Shown here piece by piece: positions 34,690 to 43,822 of a stretch of DNA of 64,000 bases. A program made the translations under genes and the position numbers. The notes beneath the pieces are model-generated. The model worked only from the letters and a program-made list of their open reading frames with translations, was not told the DNA's origin and made no database searches. Every line of letters begins with the position of its first letter. Positions within the stretch are counted from its first letter, which is position 1. The DNA lies in the NCBI RefSeq assembly GCF_013839425.1, contig NZ_JACDNP010000003.1:124001-188000 (forward strand), given 5' to 3'. The stretch comes from Halorhabdus salina (GTDB lineage: Archaea; Halobacteriota; Halobacteria; Halobacteriales; Haloarculaceae).

Positions 34690-37227
34690 TCAGGCCGACA
34701 GTTCTGTCTGCCACTCTCGGATCCGATCGGCACTGACGCCCTGGACGTCGCCGGCGACGGCGTCGGGATCGACGTCCTGGAGATCCTCGGGGGCTTTTAC
34801 GCCGACGTCTTCGAGCTTCTCTGCCGTCGCCGGGCCGATGCCGTCGAGGTCCTCCAGATCCTCGACCGCGTTGCGGGCCTGGAACTCCTCGTAGTTGCAG
34901 ATCGGACAGCCCAGTTCCCAGGGCTCGTCGTCGCCGTCGTCGTGGACCTCGATATGTGGCAGGTCGTGATCATCACAGGTTTCGTCGGTCACGACGATCT
35001 CGCCGCGCCGGGGTAGTGGCAGCGAATAGTCACAGTCAGGATAGCGCGTACAGCCGACCAGCCGCGAGCCCGACCGGAGGTGTTTGATCGCGAGGTCACC
35101 ACCCTCATCCCCGTCGGCGGCTTCGCCGCCTCCGTCTCGCTGTCCCTCCGGCCCAGCGCTGTTTCCGCACTCGGGACACGCGCCGATCACTCGGTCTTCG
35201 CTCTCGTCGGCTTCCTCGGCCTTGCAGCGCGGACAGCCGTGGACGAACGTGTCTCGGCCGGCGAGCATCTTGACGTGCCGGAGGTCGTGTTCCTCACACG
35301 ATTCGTCCATTACCTGTGGTTCGCCGCTACTGGGCAGCGGGAGCGTGAATCGACACTCCGGGAAGCCGTCACAGCCGACGAAGTGCGAGCCGTGGCGACT
35401 CTCCCGGACGAGCAGATCCTCGCCACACTCCGGACAGGGGCCCAGTGTCCGGTCAGCCTTCAGTGATTTCTGGAGGAAGTCGCCGATCTCCTCGCGTGAG
35501 TCCCGAAGCTCCGCAAAAATCTCGCTGAGCATCTCCCGGGACTCCATCGTCACGTCTTCAAAGGACACGTCACCGTTGGCAATCGCGGTCATGTCGGCCT
35601 CAAGCTGGGCGGTCATCTCGTCGCTGACGACGTGGGCGGCGTACTCTTCGGCGGCTGTGACGACTGCCTCGGCGAGCTTCGTCGGCCGGGGCGGGTCGTC
35701 CTCGACGTAGCCCCGATCGTAGAGCTTCTCGATGATGTTGTGCCGGGTTGCCTTCGTCCCCAGGCCGAGATCGGCCATCCGCTCGATCAACCGCGACTGG
35801 CCGTACCGCCGGGGTGGCTGGGTCTGTTTGGCCTCCAGTTCGACGTCGCTGATCGCGAGCTCGTCGCCTTCCTCGACAGCAGGGACGAACGTCTCACCCG
35901 CCGAGGAGTACGGATAGACGGCGTGGTACCCCTCCTCGATCAGTCGCTTGCCGTTCGCTTTCAACGAGCGACCCGCCGCCTGGGCGACGACGCGGAGGTG
36001 CGCCCACGTGGCCGGTTCCGCGACGGTCGCGAAGAACCGCCGGACGACGAGTTCATAAACCTCCCAGGCGTCCGCACCGATCTCGTCGCGATCGGGAATC
36101 TCGCCTGTCGGGTGGATCGGTGGGTGGTCGGTCGACTCGTTGTCGCCGCGAGTCGGCTCGATGTCGTCTTGCCCGAGCAAGTGCTTGGCGTCCTCGCCGA
36201 ACTCGTAACTTCCTTCGAAGGCACCCAGGAGTTCCTCGGGATCGAGGTCGTCCGGATAGACCGTGTTGTCCGTCCGCGGGTAGGTCATATACCCGTCGGT
36301 GTACAGTTCTTCGGCGATCGACATGGCGCGCTGGGCAGAGTAGCCCAGCGACCCGGCCGCCGAGATGAACGCGGTCGTATCGAAGGGTGCTGGCGGGTCG
36401 TCAGTCCGCGTACGTCGTCGGACTTCCGTGACCGTCGCCGCGGTCGCGTCCCCGAGGTCCGCATAGGCTGCCTCTGCAGCCGACTCCTCCCAGATCCGTT
36501 CGGCTTCGCTCCCGTCGTCATCATAGAAATACTGGGCCTCGAAAGCGTCGCCGTTCTTCGCGAGATCGGCGACAATCTCCCAGTAGTCATCCGGATCGAA
36601 GGCCTGGATTTCGCGCTCGCGGTCGACGAGAATCTTCAGCGTCGGGCTCTGGACCCGACCGACCGAGATGAAGTCGTTGCCCAGCTGCTTTGCCGAAAGC
36701 GAGAGGAAGCGCGTCAGTGCCGCCCCCCAGATCAGGTCGACGATCTGGCGGGCTTCGCCTGCTGCGGCGAGATCGAAGTCGATTTCGTCGGGGTTCTCGA
36801 AGGCCTCCTGAACTTCCCGGTCGGTGATCGAGGAGAAGCGTACTCGATCGACGGGCGCGTCGGTCTCCTCACGGATCAACTCGTAGGCTTCTTTCCCGAT
36901 GAGTTCGCCCTCGCGGTCGTAGTCGGTGGCGATCACGACCTCGTCGGCTTTCCGTGCAAGGCTACGCAACGTCGCGACGATGTTCTCGCGGGTCGGCGTC
37001 GTGACGATGTCGGCGTCGATCAACTCGACCGGTTCGACGTCCCGCCAGTCCTCGTATTCGGGCGGGAAGTCGACACCGACGACGTGCCCCGAGAGGCCGA
37101 CGACGCGCTGACCGCCCCATCGGTAGACGTTGACGCCGTTTTGCCGCTCGGCGCTCGCCGATTCGTCGCTCAATATCTCGGCGATCCGTCGGGCGGCGTT
37201 GTCCTTCTCGGTGACGATCAGGCGCAT
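34690..37227 (-). CDS. topA: DNA topoisomerase I (type IA)
   Basis: An 845-residue type IA topoisomerase that relaxes negative supercoils. The Toprim domain starts R-L-I-V-T-E-K-D-N-A-A-R-R-I and includes D-Y-D-R-E-G-E. The catalytic tyrosine is in G-Y-M-T-Y-P-R-T-D-N (about residue 315). After residue 600 there are four Cys-rich clusters (such as C-P-E-C-G-E-D-L with C-D-G-F-P-E-C), the DNA-binding zinc fingers of archaeal TopA. A helix-hairpin-helix domain closes the protein (L-D-G-I-G-P-A-T-A-E-K-L). Length and order are normal. It stands alone. Confidence 0.96.
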   Translation of the reverse strand: MRLIVTEKDNAARRIAEILSDESASAERQNGVNVYRWGGQRVVGLSGHVVGVDFPPEYEDWRDVEPVELIDADIVTTPTRENIVATLRSLARKADEVVIATDYDREGELIGKEAYELIREETDAPVDRVRFSSITDREVQEAFENPDEIDFDLAAAGEARQIVDLIWGAALTRFLSLSAKQLGNDFISVGRVQSPTLKILVDREREIQAFDPDDYWEIVADLAKNGDAFEAQYFYDDDGSEAERIWEESAAEAAYADLGDATAATVTEVRRRTRTDDPPAPFDTTAFISAAGSLGYSAQRAMSIAEELYTDGYMTYPRTDNTVYPDDLDPEELLGAFEGSYEFGEDAKHLLGQDDIEPTRGDNESTDHPPIHPTGEIPDRDEIGADAWEVYELVVRRFFATVAEPATWAHLRVVAQAAGRSLKANGKRLIEEGYHAVYPYSSAGETFVPAVEEGDELAISDVELEAKQTQPPRRYGQSRLIERMADLGLGTKATRHNIIEKLYDRGYVEDDPPRPTKLAEAVVTAAEEYAAHVVSDEMTAQLEADMTAIANGDVSFEDVTMESREMLSEIFAELRDSREEIGDFLQKSLKADRTLGPCPECGEDLLVRESRHGSHFVGCDGFPECRFTLPLPSSGEPQVMDESCEEHDLRHVKMLAGRDTFVHGCPRCKAEEADESEDRVIGACPECGNSAGPEGQRDGGGEAADGDEGGDLAIKHLRSGSRLVGCTRYPDCDYSLPLPRRGEIVVTDETCDDHDLPHIEVHDDGDDEPWELGCPICNYEEFQARNAVEDLEDLDGIGPATAEKLEDVGVKAPEDLQDVDPDAVAGDVQGVSADRIREWQTELSA

Positions 37228-37458
37228 GCCCGATCACCACCGGGTCGCTGGTGAGTCATTACTGCTCGCTACGCGGAGACCGATGGATATGTCTTTCGGC
37301 GTGTAATCGCAAGACTGCGACGGGACAAGGCGCGCACGCGTCGCTCGCCCGCGTCCGCGAGGTACACGTATCAGAAGAGATTTTGGCCTCGGATTCTATT
37401 CACTATGACGACATATACGAGCAATAGGTCTATCGGCCTCGGGATTCAACAATAGAGA

Positions 37459-38058
37459 ATGGCAGACGACAAACGAGGCCGTGACAAACAGGCCCACGAC
37501 GAGGAGCGACGACAGCGCGAGCGCGACCTCGAAACGGAGTTGGAGCGCCGGGACGAACCGGAGCCGCCGATCTCGGCGACCGAACTTGGCGAGCTGGAAG
37601 ATGCCCTCGAAACGCTGTCGTTCCCCACGACCGCGGCCGCGGTGGTCGAGACGGTCGGCGACCGTGAGATCGAGTCGCCGGAGGGCACCTATCGGCTGGC
37701 GGAACTGCTGCCCGAAACCGACGCCGAGACGTTCGATTCCCCGGCGGCGGTCAGCGTGCAGGTTCAGCGGCCGACCGTTGCCGCTGCGATGAAGCGAATC
37801 ATCGAAGCCAGTGACGAACTCCAGGACGCTGATTTCGGTGGCTCCCGGCGGGACGCCTACAAGAAGACCTTGAAAGCACTCGCGGCGATCGAGGCGGATG
37901 ACGACGACGAAGGGATCGACGTGGTCACCGAGTGGATCGTCGAGCACATCGACGAGAAGGGGAAACTCCCCGGCTCGCGAGCCGTTCGCCGGGAAGCCGC
38001 GAAGTTCTGCCGATCGAACGGCTACGAGGTCCGCGTCGACGAGTGGCTGGGGATCTAG
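37459..38058 (+). CDS. Conserved haloarchaeal protein with DUF5789-like segment
   Basis: A 199-residue protein. A charged N-terminal helix (residues 1-35) is followed by a segment like DUF5789 (F-P-T-T-A-A-A-V-V-E-T-V-G-D-R-E-I-E-S-P-E-G-T-Y-with-R-L). The conserved-looking C-terminus includes R-A-V-R-R-E-A-A-K-F-C-R-S-N-G. It is soluble and very acidic, and its function is unknown. Its TAG (38056-38058) overlaps the stop of the displaced gatB tail on the other strand, so the insertion behind gatB reaches exactly to this gene. Confidence 0.78.
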   Translation: MADDKRGRDKQAHDEERRQRERDLETELERRDEPEPPISATELGELEDALETLSFPTTAAAVVETVGDREIESPEGTYRLAELLPETDAETFDSPAAVSVQVQRPTVAAAMKRIIEASDELQDADFGGSRRDAYKKTLKALAAIEADDDDEGIDVVTEWIVEHIDEKGKLPGSRAVRREAAKFCRSNGYEVRVDEWLGI

Positions 38059-38107
38059 CCCTCTAGTTCGGCCCGCAACAATTCATTCACGTCGCCCGGT
38101 ATCCCAC
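38055..38107 (-). pseudogene. Displaced copy of the gatB 3' end
   Basis: The minus strand encodes G-G-I-P-G-D-V-N-E-L-L-R-A-E-L-E-G and a TAG at 38055-38057. The functional gene, 204 bases upstream, ends G-G-S-A-D-P-G-D-V-N-E-L-L-R-A-E-L-E-E. Within the matching 14 codons there are two synonymous changes (GAG/GAA, CGA/CGG) and one substitution at the last residue. As with aspS and psmB, it looks like a related allele left behind. Confidence 0.75.
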
Positions 38108-38258
38108 CTTTTTCTTCGTCGGGTACCGTCGCTCCGCTCCGGGACCGCTCCTCGAAAAAGCTGGACCAAAAAGGCGAGCAGTCGCTTCGCTCACGGCTAC
38201 GCCGTTCGCAGTTCGAGGCTCTCACTTCCTTCGAGCCTCGCTACGCTCGTGCTCGGTG
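38108..38258. repeat. Hairpin-rich segment between the two gatB ends
   Basis: There is no gene. Hairpins include 38194-38204 (CGGC-TAC-GCCG) and 38214-38240 (8-bp perfect stem, 11-base loop), plus several shorter ones built on GAGC/GCTC. The segment exactly fills the gap between the real and displaced gatB ends. Confidence 0.5.
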
Positions 38259-39746
38259 CTATTCCTCTAGTTCGGCTCGCAACAACTCATTCACGTCGCC
38301 GGGATCCGCACTCCCACCGGTCTTTTGCATCACCTGGCCGACCAGGAAGTTGATCGCGCCGCCCTCCCCATCGTGGTAGTCCGAGACGGCGTCTGGGTTC
38401 TCCTCGATGGCTTCCTCAACCGCTCCCTGAAGTTCGTCGCGTTGGGTCTTGCCCAGGCCCTCCCGGTCGACGATCGCATCTGGGTCGTCGCCGTCGTCGA
38501 GCATCCCGCGGAGAACCGTTTCGCGGGCGTTCTTGGCGGTGATCTCCTCAGTTGCGACAAGTTCGACGAGTCGCTCGATCTCGTCGAGACGGCCCTCGAC
38601 GTCGGTGATCGCCATGTCGCGGTAGTTGAGTTCGCCCAGCAGTTCGTCGGCCACCCAGGTCGCCACGAGGTCGGGGTCGAACGTCGCGGCCAGGTCCTCA
38701 TAGAAGTCTGCGACTTGCTTGGTCGTGGTGAGCTTCGAGGCAGCCTCCTCGTTGAGTCCGTACTCCTCACCAAAGCGCTCGCGGCGGGCGTCGGGGAGTT
38801 CGGGAATGGATAGCTCCTCCTTCCAGTGACTGACTTCCAGTGGCGGGAGGTCGGCTTCACGGAAGTAGCGATAGTCCTTCTCTTCTTCCTTCGAGCGCAT
38901 CGAAACAGTGATCCCACGGGACTCGTCCCAGTGGCGGGTCTCCTGCTCGACCTCGCGGCCGCGCTTGACGGCGTTTTTCTGCCGTTGAGCCTCGTAGGCC
39001 AGTGCCTTCTCCGCGCCCTTGTGGCTGGAGATGTTCTTGACTTCAGTACGGTTGGCCTCGGCCAGCACGTCGTCGTCGATTGTGCCGTCCTCGTCGACTT
39101 CCTCGACATCGACCAGCGAGAGGTTGGCGTCGATTCGGAGCGACCCGTCCCGCGTCGCGTCGAAAATACCCAGGTACTCCAGGACTTCTTCCAGTTTCGC
39201 CAGGAACGCCCGGACCTCCGTCGCGTCACGGAAGTCCGGCTCGGTGACGACCTCCATCAGCGGGACGCCGGCGCGGTTGTAGTTCACGAGGGTATAGTCG
39301 GCGGTGTCGATGTTTCCACCCTGGTGGGTGAGGCTGCCGGGATCCTCTTCGAGGTGGGCACGCTCGATCCCGACTGAACGGCGCTCGCCTTCGACGGTAA
39401 ATTCCAACTCGCCGTCCTGGCAAATCGGGGCGTCGTACTGGCTAATCTGGAAATTCTTCGGCAGGTCGGGATAGTAGTAGTTCTTCCGGTGGAACCGAGT
39501 CTGTTCGGGAATCGACGCATCGATGGCCTTGCCAACTCGTACGGCGGCTTCGACGGCCGCCTCGTTGAGCACCGGCAACGCGCCGGGGAGACCGAGACAG
39601 ACCGGACAGGTGTGGGTATTAGACTCTGCGTCTTCGAGATCGGTCGAACAGCCACAGAAGATCTTCGTGTCGGTTTCGAGCTGGACGTGGACCTCCAGCC
39701 CGATCACGACCGCATGTTCGCGTTCCTGGGCGGCTTGAGCAGTCAT
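38259..39746 (-). CDS. gatB: Asp/Glu-tRNA amidotransferase subunit B
   Basis: A 495-residue GatB, the kinase/tRNA-binding subunit of GatCAB. It activates misacylated Asp-tRNA-Asn or Glu-tRNA-Gln for amidation. The cradle domain has G-L-E-V-H-V-Q-L, the zinc Cys set C-G-C-S...C-P-V-C-L-G-L-P-G, R-K-N-Y-Y-Y-P-D-L-P-K, and N-R-A-G-V-P-L-M-E. The helical tail and YqeY-like end are complete. A TATA-like run near 39770-39776 is 28 bases from the ATG, so it is leaderless. gatA and gatC are not in the window. A displaced 3' copy lies downstream. Confidence 0.95.
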   Translation of the reverse strand: MTAQAAQEREHAVVIGLEVHVQLETDTKIFCGCSTDLEDAESNTHTCPVCLGLPGALPVLNEAAVEAAVRVGKAIDASIPEQTRFHRKNYYYPDLPKNFQISQYDAPICQDGELEFTVEGERRSVGIERAHLEEDPGSLTHQGGNIDTADYTLVNYNRAGVPLMEVVTEPDFRDATEVRAFLAKLEEVLEYLGIFDATRDGSLRIDANLSLVDVEEVDEDGTIDDDVLAEANRTEVKNISSHKGAEKALAYEAQRQKNAVKRGREVEQETRHWDESRGITVSMRSKEEEKDYRYFREADLPPLEVSHWKEELSIPELPDARRERFGEEYGLNEEAASKLTTTKQVADFYEDLAATFDPDLVATWVADELLGELNYRDMAITDVEGRLDEIERLVELVATEEITAKNARETVLRGMLDDGDDPDAIVDREGLGKTQRDELQGAVEEAIEENPDAVSDYHDGEGGAINFLVGQVMQKTGGSADPGDVNELLRAELEE

Positions 39747-39886
39747 TACCGTCTCATCCGTCGCGTGGCGATTAAATCCCTCGGTACTGCAACTGGCTTG
39801 AAGACCCGCTGATCGCCTGGCGACGTATCAGAAAGGATGTGCATGTCTGACGTAGGTTTAAGCGGACGGAGGGTGGTGATAGTGAT

Positions 39887-40150
39887 ATGAGCAGCAATCG
39901 CGTCGAGGAACTGGAAGCGAAAGTCAAGGATCTCGAAGCCACCGTCGAGGGGCTCACCGACGAACTCGTCGAGTGCAAGGTGCGCTTGCGGGAGCTCGAA
40001 AACGTCGTCGACGACGACACTGGCTTCAAGCAGCCGGCCAATATCGAACGCGACTCGGCGCCCGACCCGGACGCGGCCGAAGGCGATAAGGCCCAGGGGG
40101 ACGACACCCCTGACGACGCCGAAACAGAATCGGACATCATCATCGCCTGA
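39887..40150 (+). CDS. Small coiled-coil protein upstream of smc
   Basis: An 87-residue protein. Residues 3-40 form a heptad coiled coil (V-E-E-L-E-A-K-V-K-D-L-E-A-T-V). The remainder is a disordered acidic tail ending D-I-I-I-A. I recall similar proteins (DUF7518) upstream of smc in other haloarchaea. TTTAAG at about 39857-39862 gives a leaderless start. The stop is 48 bases before smc, so it is probably in the smc-scpA transcript and may act with condensin. Confidence 0.75.
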   Translation: MSSNRVEELEAKVKDLEATVEGLTDELVECKVRLRELENVVDDDTGFKQPANIERDSAPDPDAAEGDKAQGDDTPDDAETESDIIIA

Positions 40151-40198
40151 GATCCGACAGGGTGCCCGGATCTCAGTCGGAAGGAGTCGTCTCCCCAC

Positions 40199-43100
40199 AT
40201 GCACATCACAGAGGTCGTCCTAGACAACTTCAAGAGCTTCGGGCGCAAGACGCGAATCCCCTTCTACGAGGACTTTACGACGATTAGCGGCCCGAACGGG
40301 TCGGGCAAATCCAACATCGTCGATGCGATCCTCTTCGCACTCGGGTTGGCCCGTACGTCGGGGATCCGCGCCGAGAAACTGACCGATCTCATCTACAACC
40401 CCGGTCATCAAGATGGAGCGCGACCGGACGGTGAGCGCGAAGCCAGCGTGACGGTCGTCCTCGACAATTCCGATCGGACGCTCGCTCGCTCGCAGGTCGA
40501 AAACGCTGCCGGCAGCGAGAACGTCGGCGACATCGAGGAGATCGAGATCAGGCGTCGCGTCAAAGAGACCGAAGACAACTACTACTCCTATTATTACATC
40601 AACGGTCGCTCGGTCAACCTCGGCGACATTCAGGAGTTGCTCGCCCAGGCTGGCGTGACTCCGGAAGGGTACAACGTCGTCATGCAGGGCGACGTGACTG
40701 AGATCATCAACATGACCGCGGGCGCTCGCCGGGAGATTATCGACGAGATCGCCGGCGTCGCGGAGTTCGACAAGAAAAAGGAGCAGGCCTTCGCGGAACT
40801 GGAGACCGTCCAAGAACGCATCGACGAGGCAGACCTCCGCATCGAGGAGAAGGAGACTCGCCTCGAACAGCTCGAGGACGAACGCGAGACAGCCCTGGAG
40901 TACCAGGAGCTCAAAGACGAGAAACAGGAGTACGAGGCCTACAAGAAGGCCGCCGAACTCGAAGACAAGCGCGACGATCTGGCCGAAATCGAAGCTGAGA
41001 TCGACGAGTTGGAAGCCTCGCTCGAACAGCGCCAGCGCGAACTCGACGAACGCCAGGGCAAAGTCCACCGGCTGGAGGAGGAACTCGACGAACTCAACGA
41101 GGAAATCGAGCGGAAAGGCGAGGACGAACAACTCCAGCTCAAACGCGAGATCGAGGAGATCAAAGGCGAGATCGCCCGCCTCGAAGACGCCGTCGAGAGC
41201 GCCACACAGCAGCGTGAGGACGCCGAGAACGACCGCCGGGAGGCGTTCGTCCAGATCGATCGCAAGCAGGAGACCGTCGACGATCTGGAGACGGAGGTTC
41301 GCGAGACGAAAGTACAGAAGTCCTCCGTGAAAGCAGAGATCGACGACCTGCAGGTCGACCTGGCGGAAGTCGAAGAGGAGATCGAGGAAGTCGGTTCCGA
41401 GTACGAGGAAGTCCGCGAGGAACTCGAAGCCAAGAAGACCGAACTGGAGGCGGCAAAGGAGCGGCGAAACGACCACCAGCGCGAGCAGGATCGCCTCCTC
41501 GACGAGGCCCGGCGGCGCTCGAACCAACAGCGTGAGATCGAGTCGACCATCGAGAGTCAACGGGAGTCGATCCCCGAGATCGACGCCGAGATCGACGATC
41601 TGGAAGACGAACGCCGGAAAGCAAGCAAGAATCGTGAGACGATCGACGAGGTCGTCGAGGACCTCCAAGAGGAGAAACGCGATCTGCAAGCAGACATCGA
41701 CGAGATCGAGGATGATCTGGAGGCCGCCCAACAGGAATATGCCGAACTCGAGGCCCGCGCCGAAGCGTCCGGTGACGGCTCGTATGGCCGGGCGGTGACG
41801 ACGATTCAGAAGGCCGATGTGGAGGGCGTTCACGGACCAGTCGGTGACCTCGGCGGCGTCGATCCGGAGTATGCAGACGCCTGCGAGACGGCCGCGGGAG
41901 GTCGGCTGGCGAACGTCGTCGTCGAGGACGACGGCATCGGCCAGCGGTGTATCGAGCATCTCAAGTCCCGCAACGCTGGTCGAGCGACGTTCCTGCCGAT
42001 GACCGAGATGAACGATCGGTCGCTGCCCGCCCCGCCCGATCTCCCGGGCGTCGTCGATTTCGCGTACAACCTCGTCGACTTCGACGAACGGTATTCGGGC
42101 GTGTTTAGCTACGTCCTCGGTGACACGCTGGTCGTCGAGAACATGGAGACGGCTCGGGACCTGATGGGCGAGTTCCGGCTGGTGACGCTGGACGGCGACT
42201 TAGTCGAGAAAAGCGGGGCGATGACCGGTGGCTCTTCGAGTGGGTCGCGATACTCCTTCTCGGGCGGCGAGGGGCGTCTCCAGCGGATTGCCGAGCGAAT
42301 CACGGACCTGGAAGACGAACGCGCGAGCGTCCGCGAGGAGCTCCGTGACATCGAGGAGCGCCTCGAAGATGCCCGGGATCGCCGTTCGGAAGCGGCCGAG
42401 CAACTCCGGGAAATCCAGGCCGAGATCGAGCGCCGCGAGCGCGAACGTGAGGAGGCCGATGAGCGTATCGCGGAACTGGAAGACGAACTGGTTGAGATCG
42501 AGGCCGAGCGCGAGGACGTCTCCGAGCAGATGGACGAGATCGAGGCCGAGATCGAGACCGTCACCGAGGAGATCGACGGGATCGAGGCGACCATCGCCGA
42601 CCTGGAAGGCGAGATCGAGGACTCTGAGCTGCCCGAATTGACTGACGAGGCAGAGTCGATCCGGGCCGAGATAGACGAACGCGAGGACGAACTCGAAGAT
42701 TTAGACGCCCAGTTGAACGAACTCCAGTTGGAGAAACAGTACGCCGAGGAGGCCATCGAGGATCTCCACGACGAGATCGAGGCGGCCCAGAACCGCAAGG
42801 CCGAGCAGGACGAACGCATCGAGGAGCTTTCGGCCGAGATCGACGAGCAGGAGGCACTGCTGGCCGACAAAGAGGACGCGGTCGCGGCACTCGAGGAGGA
42901 ACTCGCCGAGATGAAGGCCGAACGCGAGGAGCTGCGCGCGGACGTTCGAGCGGCCCGAGAGGCACGCGACGAGCAGCGCGAGCGGGTCAACGCGGTCGAG
43001 AGCGACTTAGAGAGCGAGCGAGAGACTCAAGAGCGCTTACAGTGGGAGATCGAGGAGCTGGAGTCGGCGGTCGGCGAATACGATCCCGAGGCGATTCCCG

Positions 43101-43774
43101 ATCACCACACCGTCCAGACGCGGATCGGCCAGCTCGACTCCAAAATGGAGGTTTTAGAGCCGGTGAACATGCTCGCCATCGAGGAGTACGACGAGGTCAA
43201 CGAGGATCTAACGGACCTCCAAGACAAGCGGGAAACACTGGTCGAGGAGGCCGATGGCATCCGTGACCGGATCGAGAGCTACGAAGCCCGCAAGAAGGAG
43301 ACGTTCATGGACGCCTTCGAGGCGATCGACGAGCAGTTCCAGGACATCTTCGAACGGCTCTCGAACGGTACGGGACGCCTCCATCTCGAAAACGAGGACG
43401 ATCCCTTCGAGGGCGGGCTGACGATGAAGGCCCAGCCGGGAGATAAGCCGATCCAGCGACTCGCGGCGATGAGCGGTGGCGAGAAGTCGCTGACGGCCCT
43501 CGCGTTCATCTTTGCGATCCAGCGACACAACCCGGCACCGTTCTACGCCTTAGACGAGGTAGACGCGTTCCTGGACGCTGCAAACGCCGATCTCGTTGGC
43601 GATATGGTCGACGATCTCGCGGGCGAGGCCCAGTTCGTCGTCGTCTCCCATCGCTCGGCCATGCTCGAACGCTCCGAGCGAGCGATCGGCGTGATGATGG
43701 GCGAGGATAACGTCAGCGCCGTCACCGGGATCGACCTGAGCGACGGTGCCGGGGAGGTGCCCGCCGATGACTGA
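40199..43774 (+). CDS. smc: Chromosome segregation protein SMC
   Basis: A 1191-residue SMC ATPase. The head has Walker A G-P-N-G-S-G-K-S-N (around residue 32) and a Q-G-D-V-T-E-I Q-loop. Coiled coil fills about 165-525, the hinge about 530-675 (E-G-V-H-G-P-V-G-D-L), and the returning coil about 680-1010. The C-terminal head has signature M-S-G-G-E-K-S (about 1091) and Walker B Y-A-L-D-E-V-D-A-F (about 1117). It compacts and organises the chromosome. scpA follows 48 bases later. All domains are intact. Confidence 0.97.
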   Translation: MHITEVVLDNFKSFGRKTRIPFYEDFTTISGPNGSGKSNIVDAILFALGLARTSGIRAEKLTDLIYNPGHQDGARPDGEREASVTVVLDNSDRTLARSQVENAAGSENVGDIEEIEIRRRVKETEDNYYSYYYINGRSVNLGDIQELLAQAGVTPEGYNVVMQGDVTEIINMTAGARREIIDEIAGVAEFDKKKEQAFAELETVQERIDEADLRIEEKETRLEQLEDERETALEYQELKDEKQEYEAYKKAAELEDKRDDLAEIEAEIDELEASLEQRQRELDERQGKVHRLEEELDELNEEIERKGEDEQLQLKREIEEIKGEIARLEDAVESATQQREDAENDRREAFVQIDRKQETVDDLETEVRETKVQKSSVKAEIDDLQVDLAEVEEEIEEVGSEYEEVREELEAKKTELEAAKERRNDHQREQDRLLDEARRRSNQQREIESTIESQRESIPEIDAEIDDLEDERRKASKNRETIDEVVEDLQEEKRDLQADIDEIEDDLEAAQQEYAELEARAEASGDGSYGRAVTTIQKADVEGVHGPVGDLGGVDPEYADACETAAGGRLANVVVEDDGIGQRCIEHLKSRNAGRATFLPMTEMNDRSLPAPPDLPGVVDFAYNLVDFDERYSGVFSYVLGDTLVVENMETARDLMGEFRLVTLDGDLVEKSGAMTGGSSSGSRYSFSGGEGRLQRIAERITDLEDERASVREELRDIEERLEDARDRRSEAAEQLREIQAEIERREREREEADERIAELEDELVEIEAEREDVSEQMDEIEAEIETVTEEIDGIEATIADLEGEIEDSELPELTDEAESIRAEIDEREDELEDLDAQLNELQLEKQYAEEAIEDLHDEIEAAQNRKAEQDERIEELSAEIDEQEALLADKEDAVAALEEELAEMKAEREELRADVRAAREARDEQRERVNAVESDLESERETQERLQWEIEELESAVGEYDPEAIPDHHTVQTRIGQLDSKMEVLEPVNMLAIEEYDEVNEDLTDLQDKRETLVEEADGIRDRIESYEARKKETFMDAFEAIDEQFQDIFERLSNGTGRLHLENEDDPFEGGLTMKAQPGDKPIQRLAAMSGGEKSLTALAFIFAIQRHNPAPFYALDEVDAFLDAANADLVGDMVDDLAGEAQFVVVSHRSAMLERSERAIGVMMGEDNVSAVTGIDLSDGAGEVPADD

Positions 43775-43822
43775 CAGCGGGGGCCTCACCTGGCACCAGA
43801 CAAATCTTGGAGGACATCATAG

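Noticed and set aside
35632-37254. Plus-strand frame of 540 codons opposite topA
   Set aside because: Antisense of a clear topoisomerase gene without its own motifs or promoter.
40220-41959. Minus-strand frame of 579 codons opposite smc, looking like a Leu-rich membrane protein
   Set aside because: The Leu/Phe richness is the antisense image of Glu/Lys codons in the SMC coiled coil.
40800-43100. Repetitive GAG/GAC-rich DNA
   Set aside because: Fully explained by the heptad coiled coils of SMC.
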